DNA of 64,000 nt. It comes from Margaritispora aquatica (Eukaryota > Ascomycota > Leotiomycetes > Helotiales > Discinellaceae). Positions 21,483 to 34,541 of the stretch are shown piece by piece. Numbering within the stretch: position 1 is the stretch's first letter; each line of letters starts with the position of its first letter. The stretch lies in assembly GCA_007644065.1 (NCBI GenBank), contig VJWN01000008.1, forward strand, positions 1,366,411 to 1,430,410, in the 5' to 3' direction. The notes beneath the pieces were generated by a model. That model saw only the letters and a list, made by a program, of their open reading frames with translations. It did no database searches and was not told the DNA's origin. Made by a program: the position numbers and the translations under genes.

Positions 21483-24278
21483 CTAGACTGAGACCTTGAC
21501 TTCCTTGGAAGCTAGCTCATCTGTCTTCTGGACAACCGAGGCTTCATCACCTGTCATCTCTACTTCCGTGCTCGTCGCAGCTGGGGTATCTTCAATCGCC
21601 TTATTACTCTCCTCGTCCGAACCAAAGATAAAACTTTCAAGCTCCTTAAAAGTTGCCTCCAAGTCATCGTTGATGATGATCTTATCGTGGAAACCTTCCA
21701 CCTTTGCTTGCTCCAATTCAAGATCAGCAATAGCCAATCTCTCCTTCATCTTCTCTTCTGAGTCCAAACCTCTCTTTCGAAGTCGTGCCTCAAGTTCTGC
21801 TTTGCTGGGTGGGGCCAGGAAGATGTACTGTCCAGGGTATCCATTGTCCTTCTGTTGTTGAATTCCCTGCCCGAGCTGTTAGCTGTAATTCGCATTTTGT
21901 AGCAACATGGAACCTACATGATAATCCATCTCCATCAATGGGACCTTGCCTTTTGCAATGATGCCCTCAATGACTTTCTTGCTGGTACCGTAGTCGTTAC
22001 CATTGTAATTGTTGTACTCTGTAAATTGGTCGCCATCGCGCATGATGTCGTATTCCTCCTTCTTGACAAAAAAGTAATGAACACCATGAACCTCACCTTC
22101 ACGTGGAGCGCGAGTAGTGTGCGAGGCCTTCTTTGCTAGAGCTTTAGGATACTTTTCGAGTAGCATCTTGACCAACGTGCCCTTTCCCACGCCTGATGGA
22201 CCAGAGATGACAATTGGGTCGCGATTCTTAGGTAATACAACATCCTCTCCATCAGCAATTTCTTCATCTCCATTCGCAATTGGCTCTTCGGGCTTGATGT
22301 GTGCTTGGAAAATCTCATCGATCTTGTCAGATGACTCGATCTTATCGAAAGAACTGAGTTTCGACATGCTTGCGATACGTAGAACTCTCCAGCTTTTGCT
22401 TGCTTTAGATTCGATAGCGATTTGCTTTTCTTCGTCGTTCTTGGCGGTATCAATCTCAAATTCGTCGTCTGCGATTCTTCTCTTGAAAGACTTGATTTCT
22501 GGAAGCAGATATCTTGAGGGATCCTTCAGCCTATCCAATCCACCGCGAGTATGGCCCTCAGAGAGAAACTTGAGATCAAGGGAGCCAAGAGGGATATGTC
22601 GTAGCTTCTTGTTGGCTGTTAATTTGCGAACTGATATCTTGGCGGCAGCGAATTGCTGAGATGTGATGGCGTCTTTTGCGATGTTAGGACAATTGTCTAT
22701 TTTCCAACGGGCCCAATTTTTATCTCTTGAAAGAACAGTCTCCACCATGCGATAGAAAAATGCTCCCTCGTGGCCCTGCTTTAAATATTCGGCGATTGAC
22801 TTTTTCATGTCATGTGCCCATTTTGACTAATTCGTTAGTCAATTTATAAAAGGAAATACAAGTACAAAAAGTGAATAGGTGCAAATGAAAGATTAGAAAA
22901 GTGAATAATACTCACATCATCATCGGCAAGAAGTTGATCTGCATACATGACTGACTTGTTTGGATTTGCAGGCAAAGGAGCTTTTGCGAGCTTCTCTTTC
23001 GCCTGTGTACTCAAGGATAGTAGAAAATCTAACACGATGAGAACCTGTACAAGAATATGTCTCCTGAATGACAAATCACTGATCTAAAGATGTCAGTCAA
23101 TTTAATGCTTCAATGCGTCAAGAACTCCATAGCATACCTCTAGCTCAAAGAGATCTCGACTTGTCAAGTACTTTGGATTAAATGCATTTGCCAAATCGTC
23201 GTCTCCCTGTCCACGCTTCCTCTTCGTGCCTCGTTTTGTGGACTCGTCCGCAACTTTACTAGAACGGCTCGAGCTTTCAGACTGAACAGATTTGAACATA
23301 ACCATTGTTGCCTCAATACCAGCTTTGAAGACACCAAATTTTGTAGCATCGAACAAGTTCTTGGGTTGGCTAAAGCTTTGCTGCAAGGACCAGAATATAG
23401 GATAGAGCTCATCCGCTTCCAGAGGCTTGTTAGGTCTTGAAAACGATACGCCTTTAGTAGTATTTGACGATTCATCGTTGGACTTTTTACCATTACCATT
23501 TCCATTGACAATTTCTCTTAAGGGTGTTGAGCTTGACTTCTTCTCGTCGCTGTCCAAGTCCATGTCATCAGTCCCGGAATCCTTGGCAGGCAAGACGTCG
23601 AAGGTCGTTATGTTCTCTGTATGAAACTCTCCTCTAAGATTGACAGAACTTCTATCACCAAGTGGAAAGCTTTGAAACATGAATATAAAAACACGTCCAC
23701 AGAAGGCTGTGTCCTCCGCCCTGGAGAGACGACGAAGAAGCTCATTGCAACTCCTCAGAATTACCAGATTCTTTGAGGCAAAGTGCTTGGCCGTAATTCT
23801 TTCTCGTCGCGACTCTAGGAAGTCAAATATCTTTCGACATCCAGCAATTGTCTGGCTATCCAGAAGCTCTTCCACCAGCCAGAACAATAAACCTGGCTCG
23901 GTCCGTCCCTCGTCGGCAAGAATGGAGACAATATCCAACAAGTTCCAAAGATTGACAAATTCTGGCTCATTGATTTTTGTTGAGGCCTAAGGTCCGTCAG
24001 ATGTATTCCCTCGCTCGTGCTGATGCGCAGCTCACCAGTAGGTTGTTGAATATGTCTCGTACAGCCGTCTCAATAACATGTTTCTTCGAGTCTGGAGATA
24101 CTCCCACAGGGTATGCGAGATTCAATCGATCGAATGTCTCCGCTAGATCTGATTTATGTAATGGAGGTTCGATCGTATGCGTATGCTTAACCACTCGCGC
24201 TTGTGAAAGCATCTGTTGTAGAATAATCTCAAGCTCGCCCACCTCTGGCACCCCATAACCTGCCATATCTCCACTCAT
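21483..24278 (-). CDS. THO complex subunit 1 (THOC1/Hpr1) fused to a guanylate kinase domain
   Basis: Five exons on the minus strand (24278-24036, 23986-23138, 23083-22916, 22826-21918, 21866-21483), all joined in phase 0, give 850 residues. Residues 1 to about 600 are THOC1: RLSRAEDTAFCGRVFIFMFQ and SFPLGDRSSVNLRGEFH, LTSRDLFELEISDLSFRRHI and GAFFYRMVETVLSRDKNW. THO couples transcription to mRNA export and limits R-loops. Within the same exon, without stop or intron, a guanylate kinase-like domain follows (about 624-820): P-loop GPSGVGKG at 629-636, SHTTRAPREGEVHGVHYFF with S655, R659 and R662, NNYNGNDYGTSKKV, and FHDKIIINDDLEATFKELE. The GMP-binding residues are largely kept but the LDID-like motif reads MEMDYH. 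The tail is acidic. Catalytic activity is uncertain. The start at 24278 was preferred over an upstream in-frame ATG that would crowd the divergent gene. Confidence 0.88.
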
Positions 24279-24517
24279 GCGCGAGCTTTCGCGATCGCAG
24301 AATTTCGATTGCAAGCCTGGTATTTGCGATGCGATAGGTGCTGTCCTTGGTGGAGTTTGACGAGTTTGATCTTGGTTGAGGGAGTGATCAGTTTGCGCCG
24401 GGAGCTTGAATGTAGCCTCGTCACATGATCTTGATGTCCAGCGTGTTTTGGTCGCATGAAATATAATTTCGAGATCAACGCGACAGTGATGCATGCTAGT
24501 CGCATCATTCAAACACA
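24279..24517. promoter_or_regulatory. Divergent promoter between THOC1-kinase and Aquarius genes
   Basis: Only 239 bases separate the two start codons, so both core promoters must lie here. The minus-strand frame stays open through most of it, and an upstream ATG near 24494 could extend THOC1 by about 70 residues, but that would leave almost no promoter. No clear factor site is seen. Confidence 0.6.
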
Positions 24518-27500
24518 ATGCCGCCTCGAACCAGAAACAAGGAGGAGGTCAAGAAAGCTCCAGAAGGTGGACAATCTACCGCAGATTTAGAGGGTGAGAA
24601 ATCATTCGAGCAACTTGCGAAGAAACACTGGTTAAAGACATCGAAGAAGGCTACGAAGGTCAAGGTCAAGCAGGAAGTCTTGAAGAATGATATATGGGAT
24701 GTGATAGAGAAGAGCGACTTTGCATTTGGTTCTTTACTGGCCTTGGAAAACTTGCAAATACTTGAGAGGTACGCGCCGTGAAGAGCTTAAGGCGCAGGCA
24801 TACTAACTCAGTACCTAGCTATTTGTGGCCAGGATATTCGGAGGATTCTTCCAATCATCATGTTCTTCTCATAGCTTTGATAGCCAATGTTAAGACAAGA
24901 GAGCATTTGCCAACCTGGGGTATGTGCCATTATTTGAGGAGGTATGAATCAGGACTGACATGAACTTAGATACTTTTGCGGATCAACCAGCAGAGTTCTC
25001 GACACTATTTCGGCGAATACTATCCATGACCTTGGATACAACCCTCTCACCCACGATACGAACTCACCTGTTATCTTTCATCATCAGCGCTTTCCAGTCG
25101 TTGGACTGTGGTATTGTCAGGAAGGAATGTGCTCCTCTAGTGTCGATTTCTATATGGCACAACATTTCGACGGAAAAGAAGCGTGAAATCAAACTCGATC
25201 AAGCACCGCAGTTGAGGAAATCATGGAGAGCAGCAGCAAAGAGATATGAAGCAGCCGATCAGGCTTCGAAGCCCCGCCTACGTTTCGAGCGCTCATGGCT
25301 TTTTAGCTTGATCATTGGCTTTTTCAACCAGTTATACGACGAGAAGGGAAAGGCTGAAAATGTCAGATATTGTGAAAGGTTCCTTGAATTTCTCTCGGAT
25401 TTACAAAGTCAACTGCCTACGAGAAGATATGTCAATACTTTACTTCAGGACCTTAACGCCATACCCACAATCCAGATGTCACCAGTCTTTAATGATGAGG
25501 ACAACAGTCTTGTTAGAGATCTTTTCGCTTTACTGAAGCACTACACATACTTCTCTATTGATGATCATAGCGGCATTCAACATAGCCGGACTGAAGCATA
25601 CGAGAAGCACTGTGGTGTGTTAGCAAATCTTCAGAGAACCGCTTTGAAACACTTCAAAGACAAGCTGACTATTCTTGCACTATCAAATTATGGATCTATT
25701 GACAAAAGAGCCGAGCTGGAGGGTCACTTGGGGAGTCTGGAAGACGAAGAAATTACCGAGCTTTGCAACTTTCTAGACATCCGGACTTCATTACCAAACC
25801 CTTCGAAGGTTGTTATTGATCGCAAGTTTTTAACAGAAGTACTGCTATCCACTCATGAGAAACGCAAGACCTTCCAAGAAACAGCTCGTGATTTGAGCGT
25901 CCTACCCACCGAGCTAACTCTTTTCGAACCTATGTTACTGAGAAATGACACCTACAATGGATCCCAACCACTAGCAATCCCCAAACTGAATCTGCAGTAT
26001 CTCACAGTTGGTGATTTTCTGTGGAGATCATTTATCTTGCACAGATGTGAAGCTTTTTACGAGATCAGGAAACACGTCGAGGACACCATTAAACGGCTGC
26101 GGCCAAAATTGACGAGAGAAAACAAGACAATATTTGATGGGTTCTCCAAGATGGCTTTACCTATCACGAAGCCTGCGTAAGTTCTCTTTTGCTTTCAGTA
26201 GATTAGCACTAACAGCGAATAGTATTTTAGAAGTTGTTCCAGCTCTCGTAGGAGACGATAAACCCTCGGCAGTTCGCGCTGAGATCGCTTTGGACGTGAG
26301 CCGGCTGTCTGACAACATACGACGGGAGTGGGAATCATTACGGCCCGACGATGTGGTTTTCTTGCTTGCTGTACAAGGTCCTGATGATTCGAAAATGATA
26401 ACTAATGGTGGTGAAACACCTTCTGATGCACAGAAGTTAGGCTTAAAGTACTTGCGAGCAGCCGAAGTTATCCAAGTGCTGGATGACAAAGGACGCTCCT
26501 TGCGTGATAATATGCAAAATGGCCACGGTGGTAGAATCCGCCGTGTGCAAGTTAAGATTGACGCTGCTGTGTATAGAGATGATCTTGCCCGGACAAATAG
26601 TGGGAAGCCGGATATCTACGAGAGTATTAATTTGATTGTGCGTAGGAAGGGTCGGGAAAACAATTTCAAGCCAATACTGGAATCGATACAAAGTCTCACC
26701 TTATCCGACGTTCCTCTCGCGTCCTGGCTGCACGAGGTTTTCCTCGGCTACGGAGATCCAGCTGGAGCGAACTACACTCATCTCTCAAATCGGATTAAGA
26801 AAGTAGATTACCGAGATACTTTCCTTGACTGGCAGCATCTTATCGAAAGCTTGCCAGGGAAGACGATTGAACCCAGTGATGATGTTAGCGGCAGCTTTGG
26901 GCCTCCCTATATGCTTCAGACTGCGCCTGCACCACCAGTTGTAGCCCCAGCAAAGCCGTCAAAGAAGCGGAGGCGCGACGCTGAACCAGTCCCTCAAGCT
27001 CAGCCGCAAGCAATTGAAGTCTCTACATATAAGCCCCCCAGCACTGGCCCGTACCCATTCGATGCGCCAAAGAAGAACCAAGTTCGGTTTACGCCAGCAC
27101 AAGTGGAAGCGATCACCTCCGGGACACAACCAGGGCTCACCGTCATTGTTGGCCCACCGGGAACAGGTAAAACTGATGTGGCAACTCAAATTATCAACAA
27201 CATATATCACAACTTCCCAGAGCAACGGACGCTTTTGATTGCCCATAGTAACCAAGCTCTCAACCAGTTGTTTCAAAAGATTGTTGCTTTGGACATCGAT
27301 GGGAGACATTTGCTCCGGCTTGGACATGGTGAGGGAGATCTCGACACGGAAGCGAGCTTTAGTAAGTATGGCAGGGTGGAATCATTTCTTGAAAACCGAG
27401 CAGGATATCTCCGCGAAGTAGACCGTTTGGCAGCCAATTTTGGCGCTCCAGGTGCTCATGGAGACTCTGCTGAGACTGCTGGTTACTTCAAGACAGTATA

Positions 27501-29024
27501 TGTTGACCCTGCTTGGACGAGATTCGAAGAGGCCGCTAAATTGCCCGAAGCTACATCGGAGACACTTGTGCAGGCTTTTCCATTCCATTACTACTTCTCA
27601 AATGCACCGCAACCTCTGTTCCCCCAAAGCGCAGACAAGGATGTAGTGTTGGATATTGCAAATGGCTGCTATCACCACGTTGCTAAAATTTTCGAAGAGC
27701 TTGCAGATGTCAGACCTTTTGAAATTTTAAGACGGGATCGAGATAAAGCCAATTACCTACTAACAAATGAGGCACGTATCATTGCGATGACTTCAACACA
27801 TGCAGCCATGAGGAGAAGAGAAATTGCCTCTCTGGGATTTCACTACGACAATGTCATTATGGAAGAAGCTGCTCAGATTACTGAGATCGAGAACTTTGTT
27901 CCTTTTGCTCTGCAAAATCCCAAGAACGGCCAGATGCCACTACAACGGGTTGTGCTTTGTGGAGATCACTTTCAAAATTCTCCTGTTATACAGAGTCTCG
28001 CGTTCCGACAATACGCAAATCTAGAACAATCTCTGTTCTCCCGCCTTGTTCGTCTCGGCGTACCGACCATCAATCTAGATCAACAGGGACGTGCTCGTCC
28101 TTCAATAGCATCGCTATATGCTTGGCGTTATCAGAATTTGGGTAATCTACCACTTGTATCAGACTCTAGAGAATTCCAGATCGCCAATGCCGGATTCAAA
28201 TATGACTACCAATTCATCAATGTACCTGACTACAAGGGCAAGGGTGAATCAGAGCCTACACCACATTTTATCCAGAATTTGGGTGAAGCTGAGTATGCTG
28301 TTGCAATATATCAGTACATGCGATTACTTGGGTACCCAGCATCGAGTATCAGTATTCTTGCCACATATGCAGGTCAACGTGCTTTGATCCAGGATGTCCT
28401 CTCACATAGATGTTCAAAGAACCCTCTATTCGGTTTGCCAAAAATTGTCGCGACTGTTGACAAATACCAGGGAGAGCAAAATGACTGTATGTATTCCGCT
28501 CCAGAAGTGGATTCACCAGCTAACAAACCTCAGACGTCATTCTTTCCCTGACACGAACATCCAGAGTCGGCTATCTCCGAGACGTCCGCCGCCTCACAGT
28601 CGCGCTCTCCCGAGCACGTCTAGGATTGTACATTCTCGGTCGCCGCGAAATCTTTGAATCATGCTTTGAGCTGCGCCAAGCATTTGAGATTCTGCTTCAG
28701 CGACCGGACAAGCTGATGCTCGTCACTGGCGAACTTTTTCCCAGCAATCGCATCCTAAAGGAGGAAGAGAACAATGAAGTGCCGGGGCAGACGCCGATGG
28801 AGAACGTTGAGCATTTAGGCCAGTACGTGTATGAGATGACGAACTCGAAAGTGCAGCAGTTGAGGGCTGAGAGGGGGCTTGATGAGGCGCCGCTTCTGGA
28901 GGCAGCTTTTGAAGCTGAGCCAGTGGACGATCTGGTTGAGGAGGGCTTCCAGGAAGAGATGTATGATGATGTTGAGGAAGAGGGCGAGAGTGAAGGTGGT
29001 GGACAGGGAGCAAGAGACGAGTAA
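24518..29024 (+). CDS. Intron-binding protein Aquarius (Cwf11), SF1 RNA helicase of the spliceosome
   Basis: Exons 24518-24768, 24819-24919, 24970-26176, 26223-28486 and 28534-29024 encode 1,437 residues, close to other Aquarius proteins. The N-terminal half is the helical scaffold (FEQLAKKHWLKTSKKATKVK, SWLFSLIIGFFNQLYDE). The SF1B helicase core has motif I GPPGTGKTD from G830, motif II VIMEEAAQITE near 1067, motif III GDHFQNSPVI, LDQQGRARPSIASLY, VDKYQGEQNDYVILSLTR and RRLTVALSRARLGLYILGR. It binds the intron upstream of the branch site and remodels the spliceosome; in animals it also resolves R-loops. The tail is Glu/Asp-rich (VEEGFQEEMYDDVEEEGE). Introns are 50, 50, 46 and 47 bases. The neighbour across a short promoter is THOC1. 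Confidence 0.96.
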
Positions 29025-29336
29025 AAGTTGTGTTGTGCGGTGTATAAATCAAGGCGTTCTTGCCGGATAGGTGACTAAGGCATGGCCATCTGTATGTAGT
29101 ATATTGCTTCCTAGAATGGATATGAAGCTTGATAAATGCCTATTCTCAATCCTTGTCTACAGAGAGGGGCCCGTGAGGTAGCGTCAGGTAAATGCGATGT
29201 CTTAGCATTGGGACTTTCTCACCTCGCCTTGGCCATCAGTCGAGGTTGAGGGACCCGGAGCTTGGGGATATGGGCACTAGAGAGACTTCACTGAATTGCA
29301 GATCTGAATTGCACCTGACTGACTTCTGGGAGATTT

Positions 29337-29337
<1 letters not shown>

Positions 29338-29385
<48 letters not shown>
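29338..29385 (+). repeat. (GATT)12 microsatellite
   Basis: Twelve uninterrupted copies of GATT, 48 bases, lie in the Aquarius 3' flank and are followed by degenerate TTATCGGTTGATC. This is likely to vary in length between strains. Confidence 0.95.
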
Positions 29386-30044
29386 TATCGGTTGATCAGA
29401 TTTGCTAAAGCGGGACTTTCATGTAACAATGCTTGGGTACCTAGGTAGTTGCTTCATCTTGCACCCTCACTACCTATCCCTCAAGAACATGCGTGCTATC
29501 TGGGTAGTACAGAATTGCGAGAACTCGATCAGTTGAGAGCGAGGTAAGATGACCTATCTACCCCACTCGTGTGTATGTATATATTCATCTCATACTCAGA
29601 TCCGATCCCAGTGTTCATTGCTATTTGATTTCCACGTATCGTGACCAGATCAGCCATTACTCTGGCTAAGATAAGGTAGGCCCAAACATGGAATTCATAG
29701 GAAACCGGGTTCGGCAGATGTCATGAAATTAATAAGTGGATGAAAATACTAGCAAATGGGCACACTATCTACCAAAATACAACAGGTACATGTGGGAACT
29801 AAACTCCAAACACAGCCATGTTCAAGGAAAAAACAAGCAAGCACCTGATAACCTACCTATCTTACCTACCCACATCTTCACTTACGATGACTACCTGGCC
29901 AGTGGTACCTGTAATGACCTCAATGACCCAAAATCCAAGATGTGTAAACCGGGTATGCACATCGAGTACATTGCGCACAGGTGTACTTAAATACCTAGGT
30001 ACCTACCAAGATTCTAATTCCAATAATAACACAGCACAGCACAG

Positions 30045-30068
30045 AACTCAGATCTTAAGATCCGAGTT
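30045..30068. repeat. 24-base near-perfect palindrome centred on TTAA
   Basis: AACTCAGATCTTAAGATCCGAGTT pairs at 11 of 12 positions with its own reverse complement; only A50/C63 (30050/30063) mismatch. It has no loop, so it is more like a dimeric protein site or chance palindrome than a hairpin RNA. Confidence 0.6.
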
Positions 30069-33000
30069 TCTTTACCGATGCCAGAGTCTTGGTACAGTGG
30101 CAAGCAACCTATGCAGAAACCAAAAGATGAAGAGAACGGTCTACTGAATTTGTTGATTGTTAAACAATAAAATCGATGCAAGGTATTTCAAAGAGTAGGT
30201 AAGACTTCAGTGGAATAGCTACCCTAGTCACCTAATGAAGGAATGCCACGAGCCTCTCTGACATGTAAAATGAGACATGTAAGCACCGGAAGATCGTAAG
30301 CAATCCTACCTTAAGGTGTGAGACCATTTGCTTTCTCTGTCACCCTTGCCTTGCGCTTATTCATCTTCCACTCTTTCCTACACCAGCCTCTTCCTCCAGC
30401 ACAGCAACCTGCAGCGCATAACCTCATCTCTTCATCCCATTTCTCTCCTTTCTACTCCCACTCCTTCGATCTCCCTTCTCCGTGGTAGCCAGATCAACCG
30501 ACTACACTTCTCAAGCATTCTTTACCCATTTGACCTACCTACCACAACAGCTCAACCCAGAATCTAAATCCAAATCTAACTTTAAACCAAGATTCAAAAT
30601 CCCTGCATCAAAAAATGAAATAAAATACACAAGCTTCGTCCAAGCAATACACACCGTTCCCGTGCTCCATCGGGGAGCCGCATTGCTTTATGTAGGCTCA
30701 TGTAAGCGAACACAGAGCACCACCGAATACCTAGCATTTGCTGTGGTGCTTATGGTGCTTTTGATGCTTGTGCAAGTAAGATGAAATGCGGTGAATGGTG
30801 GTGACGCTATCGCCACAATGCTGGACAGAATTATGAGTGTAGACACTTCATCAAACAAGGAACTTAGGATTTTCTTGACAGAGCAAGGACCTCGGTAGAC
30901 AAATTTGAGCTGTGCAAGCTGTGCACCCCCATGGCCATGTCTTGTTTAAAACGAAGGGCCGACCCAGATGTTGTGCCACGGCCACGGGGCGATGGTAGAT
31001 CTCACGCCACGGCTTGAGGTTGAGGAGATCTGAGTTGAAACCCTTTCGATCTTTGGGTGTTTTTTCAAGCATGACGATCTCCTTCAAGCGTGCGCTGAAT
31101 TTGGCCGCGTAGATACTGTTAACTTGACAAATCGGTTTTTTTATTCTATTTCCTTTGTCTCATGCACAATGCATTGGGCAAGATACTAAACTTGTACCTG
31201 GAAGCGAACTATGCTGCACGATACTGATAAGATTTCTTACACCATAAGGTGGAATGCCATAGCCCGTGACTGCACATGGCGTACTTTATAGCCGTCTTGC
31301 TGTGAGCTCTCTTACGCACTGATCTACTGTGCATAGCCGTTGAGTGCAACATGTAACAACCGCGTACATGGCGTCGAGGTGGTGAACTGCCAGGCGCTTC
31401 AGAGTATCAGCAAGGTTATTATTTGGAATTCTATTCATTGACTGCAACCCGAGACTTTTGACTGGAGATATCGTAATCCTCAAGCACATCATATGGGACA
31501 TTTAAGAAGTGTTTCTGATAGCGTCTGTCAATAGATACTGGAGTGGCTGAACCATCTGACTCAAAAAGAGCGGGCCGTGTCTGTGTTGCCAGGGAAGTGG
31601 GTTTGATAATGATCTCCAAGATCTCCAGGCACCGAGGAGGATTTCAACAAATGAAGAGCTCGTGATTTCGCCATTCATGCTGTGCTACCCAAGGCTTGCA
31701 AGAAGTCTGGCACATCTCATGCATCGAATGGTTCAATACCTTAATCTAACGCACGAATGTTGTGTTTGGGACCGGCCGAGGCGAATGAGCAATATTACCA
31801 GGATTGTATCATATCGAACCGGCTTGCTTGCTTGGTCGAACTCCTCCATCCCGTCCCCCTCGCCGTCATCAATCAATCAAGCAACCGCATCCCGTCGTCA
31901 CGTCTTGGCATTCTCGGAGCCGAGTTGTTTTTTCGAAAAGAAAGAAATATCTCTACATCGAGACTCGGAGAATACTGATAAGACTGCGGAGTAAAGGGGG
32001 GAGAGTGAGGGAGAAACGGAGGTACCCCCGGGAAATTGTGCCTCGTTTTAGAATGGATGTATAGAGTACGATATACGTAGAAAGTATGTAGAGACTACTT
32101 TTTATCTAGTTTTGGACAAGGTAAGCTGTTGTAGCTTTTTTCGGATATTGACGCTCCCCTGCTTTCTCAGACCTTTCTTCGCCCCTGTAATCTCTGCCAA
32201 ACCTTGTTGAGAAAGGAAGTATGGAGATACATATCTAGAGTAACATCAGCAGGTACACTTGCCGTTGTGCAATGAAGCTTGACAGCCCTTTCCAACTTGT
32301 TCGAGGGATCGAGGGATTCGTAATCTGAAATAAATTGGTGGTAAATGGCTTGGGCGATGATCATGTTTTGAGTGTCAGGTTTGATATACGAGATATATTC
32401 AACAATGTTTTTGCAAGTAAGTCTTACAATGTGTACGACCATAAAATCCGATAGAATGGTAGATATCTTGGATAGTGGGGAAGTGAAAACAAATTTAGAG
32501 ACCTGAAATATGGATCTTAAGATCTGATAAGAGCCCTCCTTGAGAATTAAAATATATTACCTAGAGTGTTATATAGCTACATAGCCTCTTAGCTAGAGAA
32601 GCACAACAGAGTTAGGGTTGCCGGATTAGAACATGGGAGCGTCCTCTCCTCGAGAAAGATCGATGTCGGGAAGAGCAGGGGCCCATGCATATAGACCATG
32701 GGCTAAAGTGGACCAAAGTGGGGGCTGGAAACACACTGGAAAAGGGAAGAGGTCCGAGCCAAAAAGCCAAAAAGATAAGCTCAAATGGTTTACCGAGAGA
32801 CAAATTGAACCTCACCTCTTCCACTTCTTCCACCTTATTGCCAGTACACCAGTTCATCACCGACTGACTCTATTACTCTACTTCGATATGCGCCAACTAT
32901 ACATCTACACTTTTCTATCGAGCGTTTTTTTCTCTTCTATTCCGCCAATGTCTTTCTGTACCCTATACCTCTCTCGCTTCCTTATTCCGCCGCCTCGCTA

Positions 33001-34270
33001 CGGATATCTGGACTAATCGGCGCTTCCACACGTTACTCTCAGAACCACAAAGTATCACTACAGCCAGTACAAGTACAGGAAATTGAAACAACAGGGTACT
33101 ACGCACAAAGTTGGAGCCATCAACGCTGTTGTGGATGGTTCTTCTAAGCCTTGAGGCTTGACGATGCAGGAACATCCTGTGAGACTACACTGTAAGATTG
33201 CGAGACAGCGTCTACTTATACTCAATGGCCAGAAAGCTCTGAAGAACACCTGAAGTAGCGGGGCTCTAAGCTTTCCAGGCATAAACGCAGCAGAAGCCAA
33301 GCGATCCTGTGTCTAGTGGCACTGAAGGCGTTCTCTTGGTCCAGCCGTCCAACAGGGGCATCATGCAGGTGCATCGGGAGTGAGACTTTGTTTAGATAGT
33401 CGTCAGATCAGCACCCAACCTGAGTACGTGCTCGCATATACATATATATATTCTCTTTACGGTAATCTCTGAAATGGCAAGGCCACAAGAGGTGGGTTTT
33501 CAAGCAGTTTTCCGAAAGACGTGGTCGGATTACACAAAGCAATACAAAGACACACCCCGCTGTGTTACTTTGTGTATCTATACTCTCTAGTGAGGGTGAG
33601 ATATCCCCTACCAATTTCTCATCTCTTTGATTTGATTTGATTTGTGGTGTTTTTGTGCTTATTTGGAGAGGGCGAGGTTATAGGTGAAAAGAAATATGAC
33701 AAGCGGGAACATGACGAAATGAGTTGCTCTGAGCGTCCATGTGGTTATTTGCTTGTCCTTCGCTTCCTGTATCTGCCTCCACAGACATCAAGTGGCTGTC
33801 CTAGCGTGTTCTAGGTTGGCACATGCCATCTGCCATACAGTTGCAGAAATGCCAACCATATGTCCTGACATGCCATGATTGTCATTCTAGTAGTAGTCTA
33901 CTTCGTAACCTCCCACCAATCTAAGCGTATACTGCAGTTCCCCCTGTCTTCTATCTTTCCCCTCTTGTCCCATCACTCCGGGTCTTAAAAAGCACTTTCA
34001 TCCCACCAAGCCGGTAGGTGTCCACCACATCCACATCCACCACAAAAAATACCCAAAAGCTACTGGTTCCCCCACACCTTTCTTGCCAAATCCCAACCCT
34101 TCTTCTCCTTATCCTCCTCCTTCTTCTTTGTATCTTTGTACGATATCCGGTCTTATTTGACAGTTTGGTATCTAAGTTTGTTTATGTTGATTCTCAAGCG
34201 TTGATCATCATAGACTCAAACAACCCATGAGTAGATACTGAAGGAGAGAAAGGCAATCAATCACCTGATG

Positions 34271-34366
34271 CTATCGACTAGCGCTTGTACTAATTGAGCC
34301 TTGAACTCACTTTTCACATCGAATTGGTGATCCTGCAGCCGGATTCGCTAACTAGCGTCTTGATAA
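34271..34366. promoter_or_regulatory. HGATAR-type motifs upstream of the purine permease
   Basis: CTATCG at 34271-34276 (reverse CGATAG) and TGATAA at 34361-34366 fit the AreA consensus and lie about 270 and 180 bases before the ATG. The Aspergillus azgA gene is nitrogen-regulated, so this is plausible, but I found no CGG-N6-CCG site for the purine activator UaY. Confidence 0.3.
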
Positions 34367-34541
34367 TTATAAGAGGCGACGCAAAGAATTTCTAGCCCTC
34401 AACCACAATCCGAATTCCATCTCTGCAGCTTCCTGCAAGACCTCACCACGCGTTATTTCGACGATCAACTCTTCGATCTTCCTTCATAACACATTTCGCA
34501 AAGATACGGTTCTAGATCGACTAATCTAATAGCCAGGCGCA

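Larger units (their letters stand above)
29025..34541. other. Gene-poor interval, 5.5 kb
   Basis: The largest gap in the window. It holds the Aquarius 3' flank, a GATT microsatellite, a 24-base palindrome, repeated TACCTAGGTA-type words (29435, 29990), and long C/T-rich leader-like sequence before the permease. Minus-strand frames at 30851-31087, 31286-31501/31431-31619 (overlapping in different frames) and 32167-32442 (92 residues, ATG start) look mildly coding but have no recognisable domain, no splice partners and no conserved motif. They may be relics or orphan genes; none is supported enough to call. Confidence 0.5.

Noticed and set aside
22117..22659. 180-codon plus-strand frame within THOC1-kinase
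   Set aside because: Antisense of conserved exon 4; Ser/Leu-rich composition expected of a shadow frame.
34018..34230. 70-codon plus frame before the permease
   Set aside because: Low-complexity Thr/Ser/Leu sequence from a C/T-rich leader, no domain.
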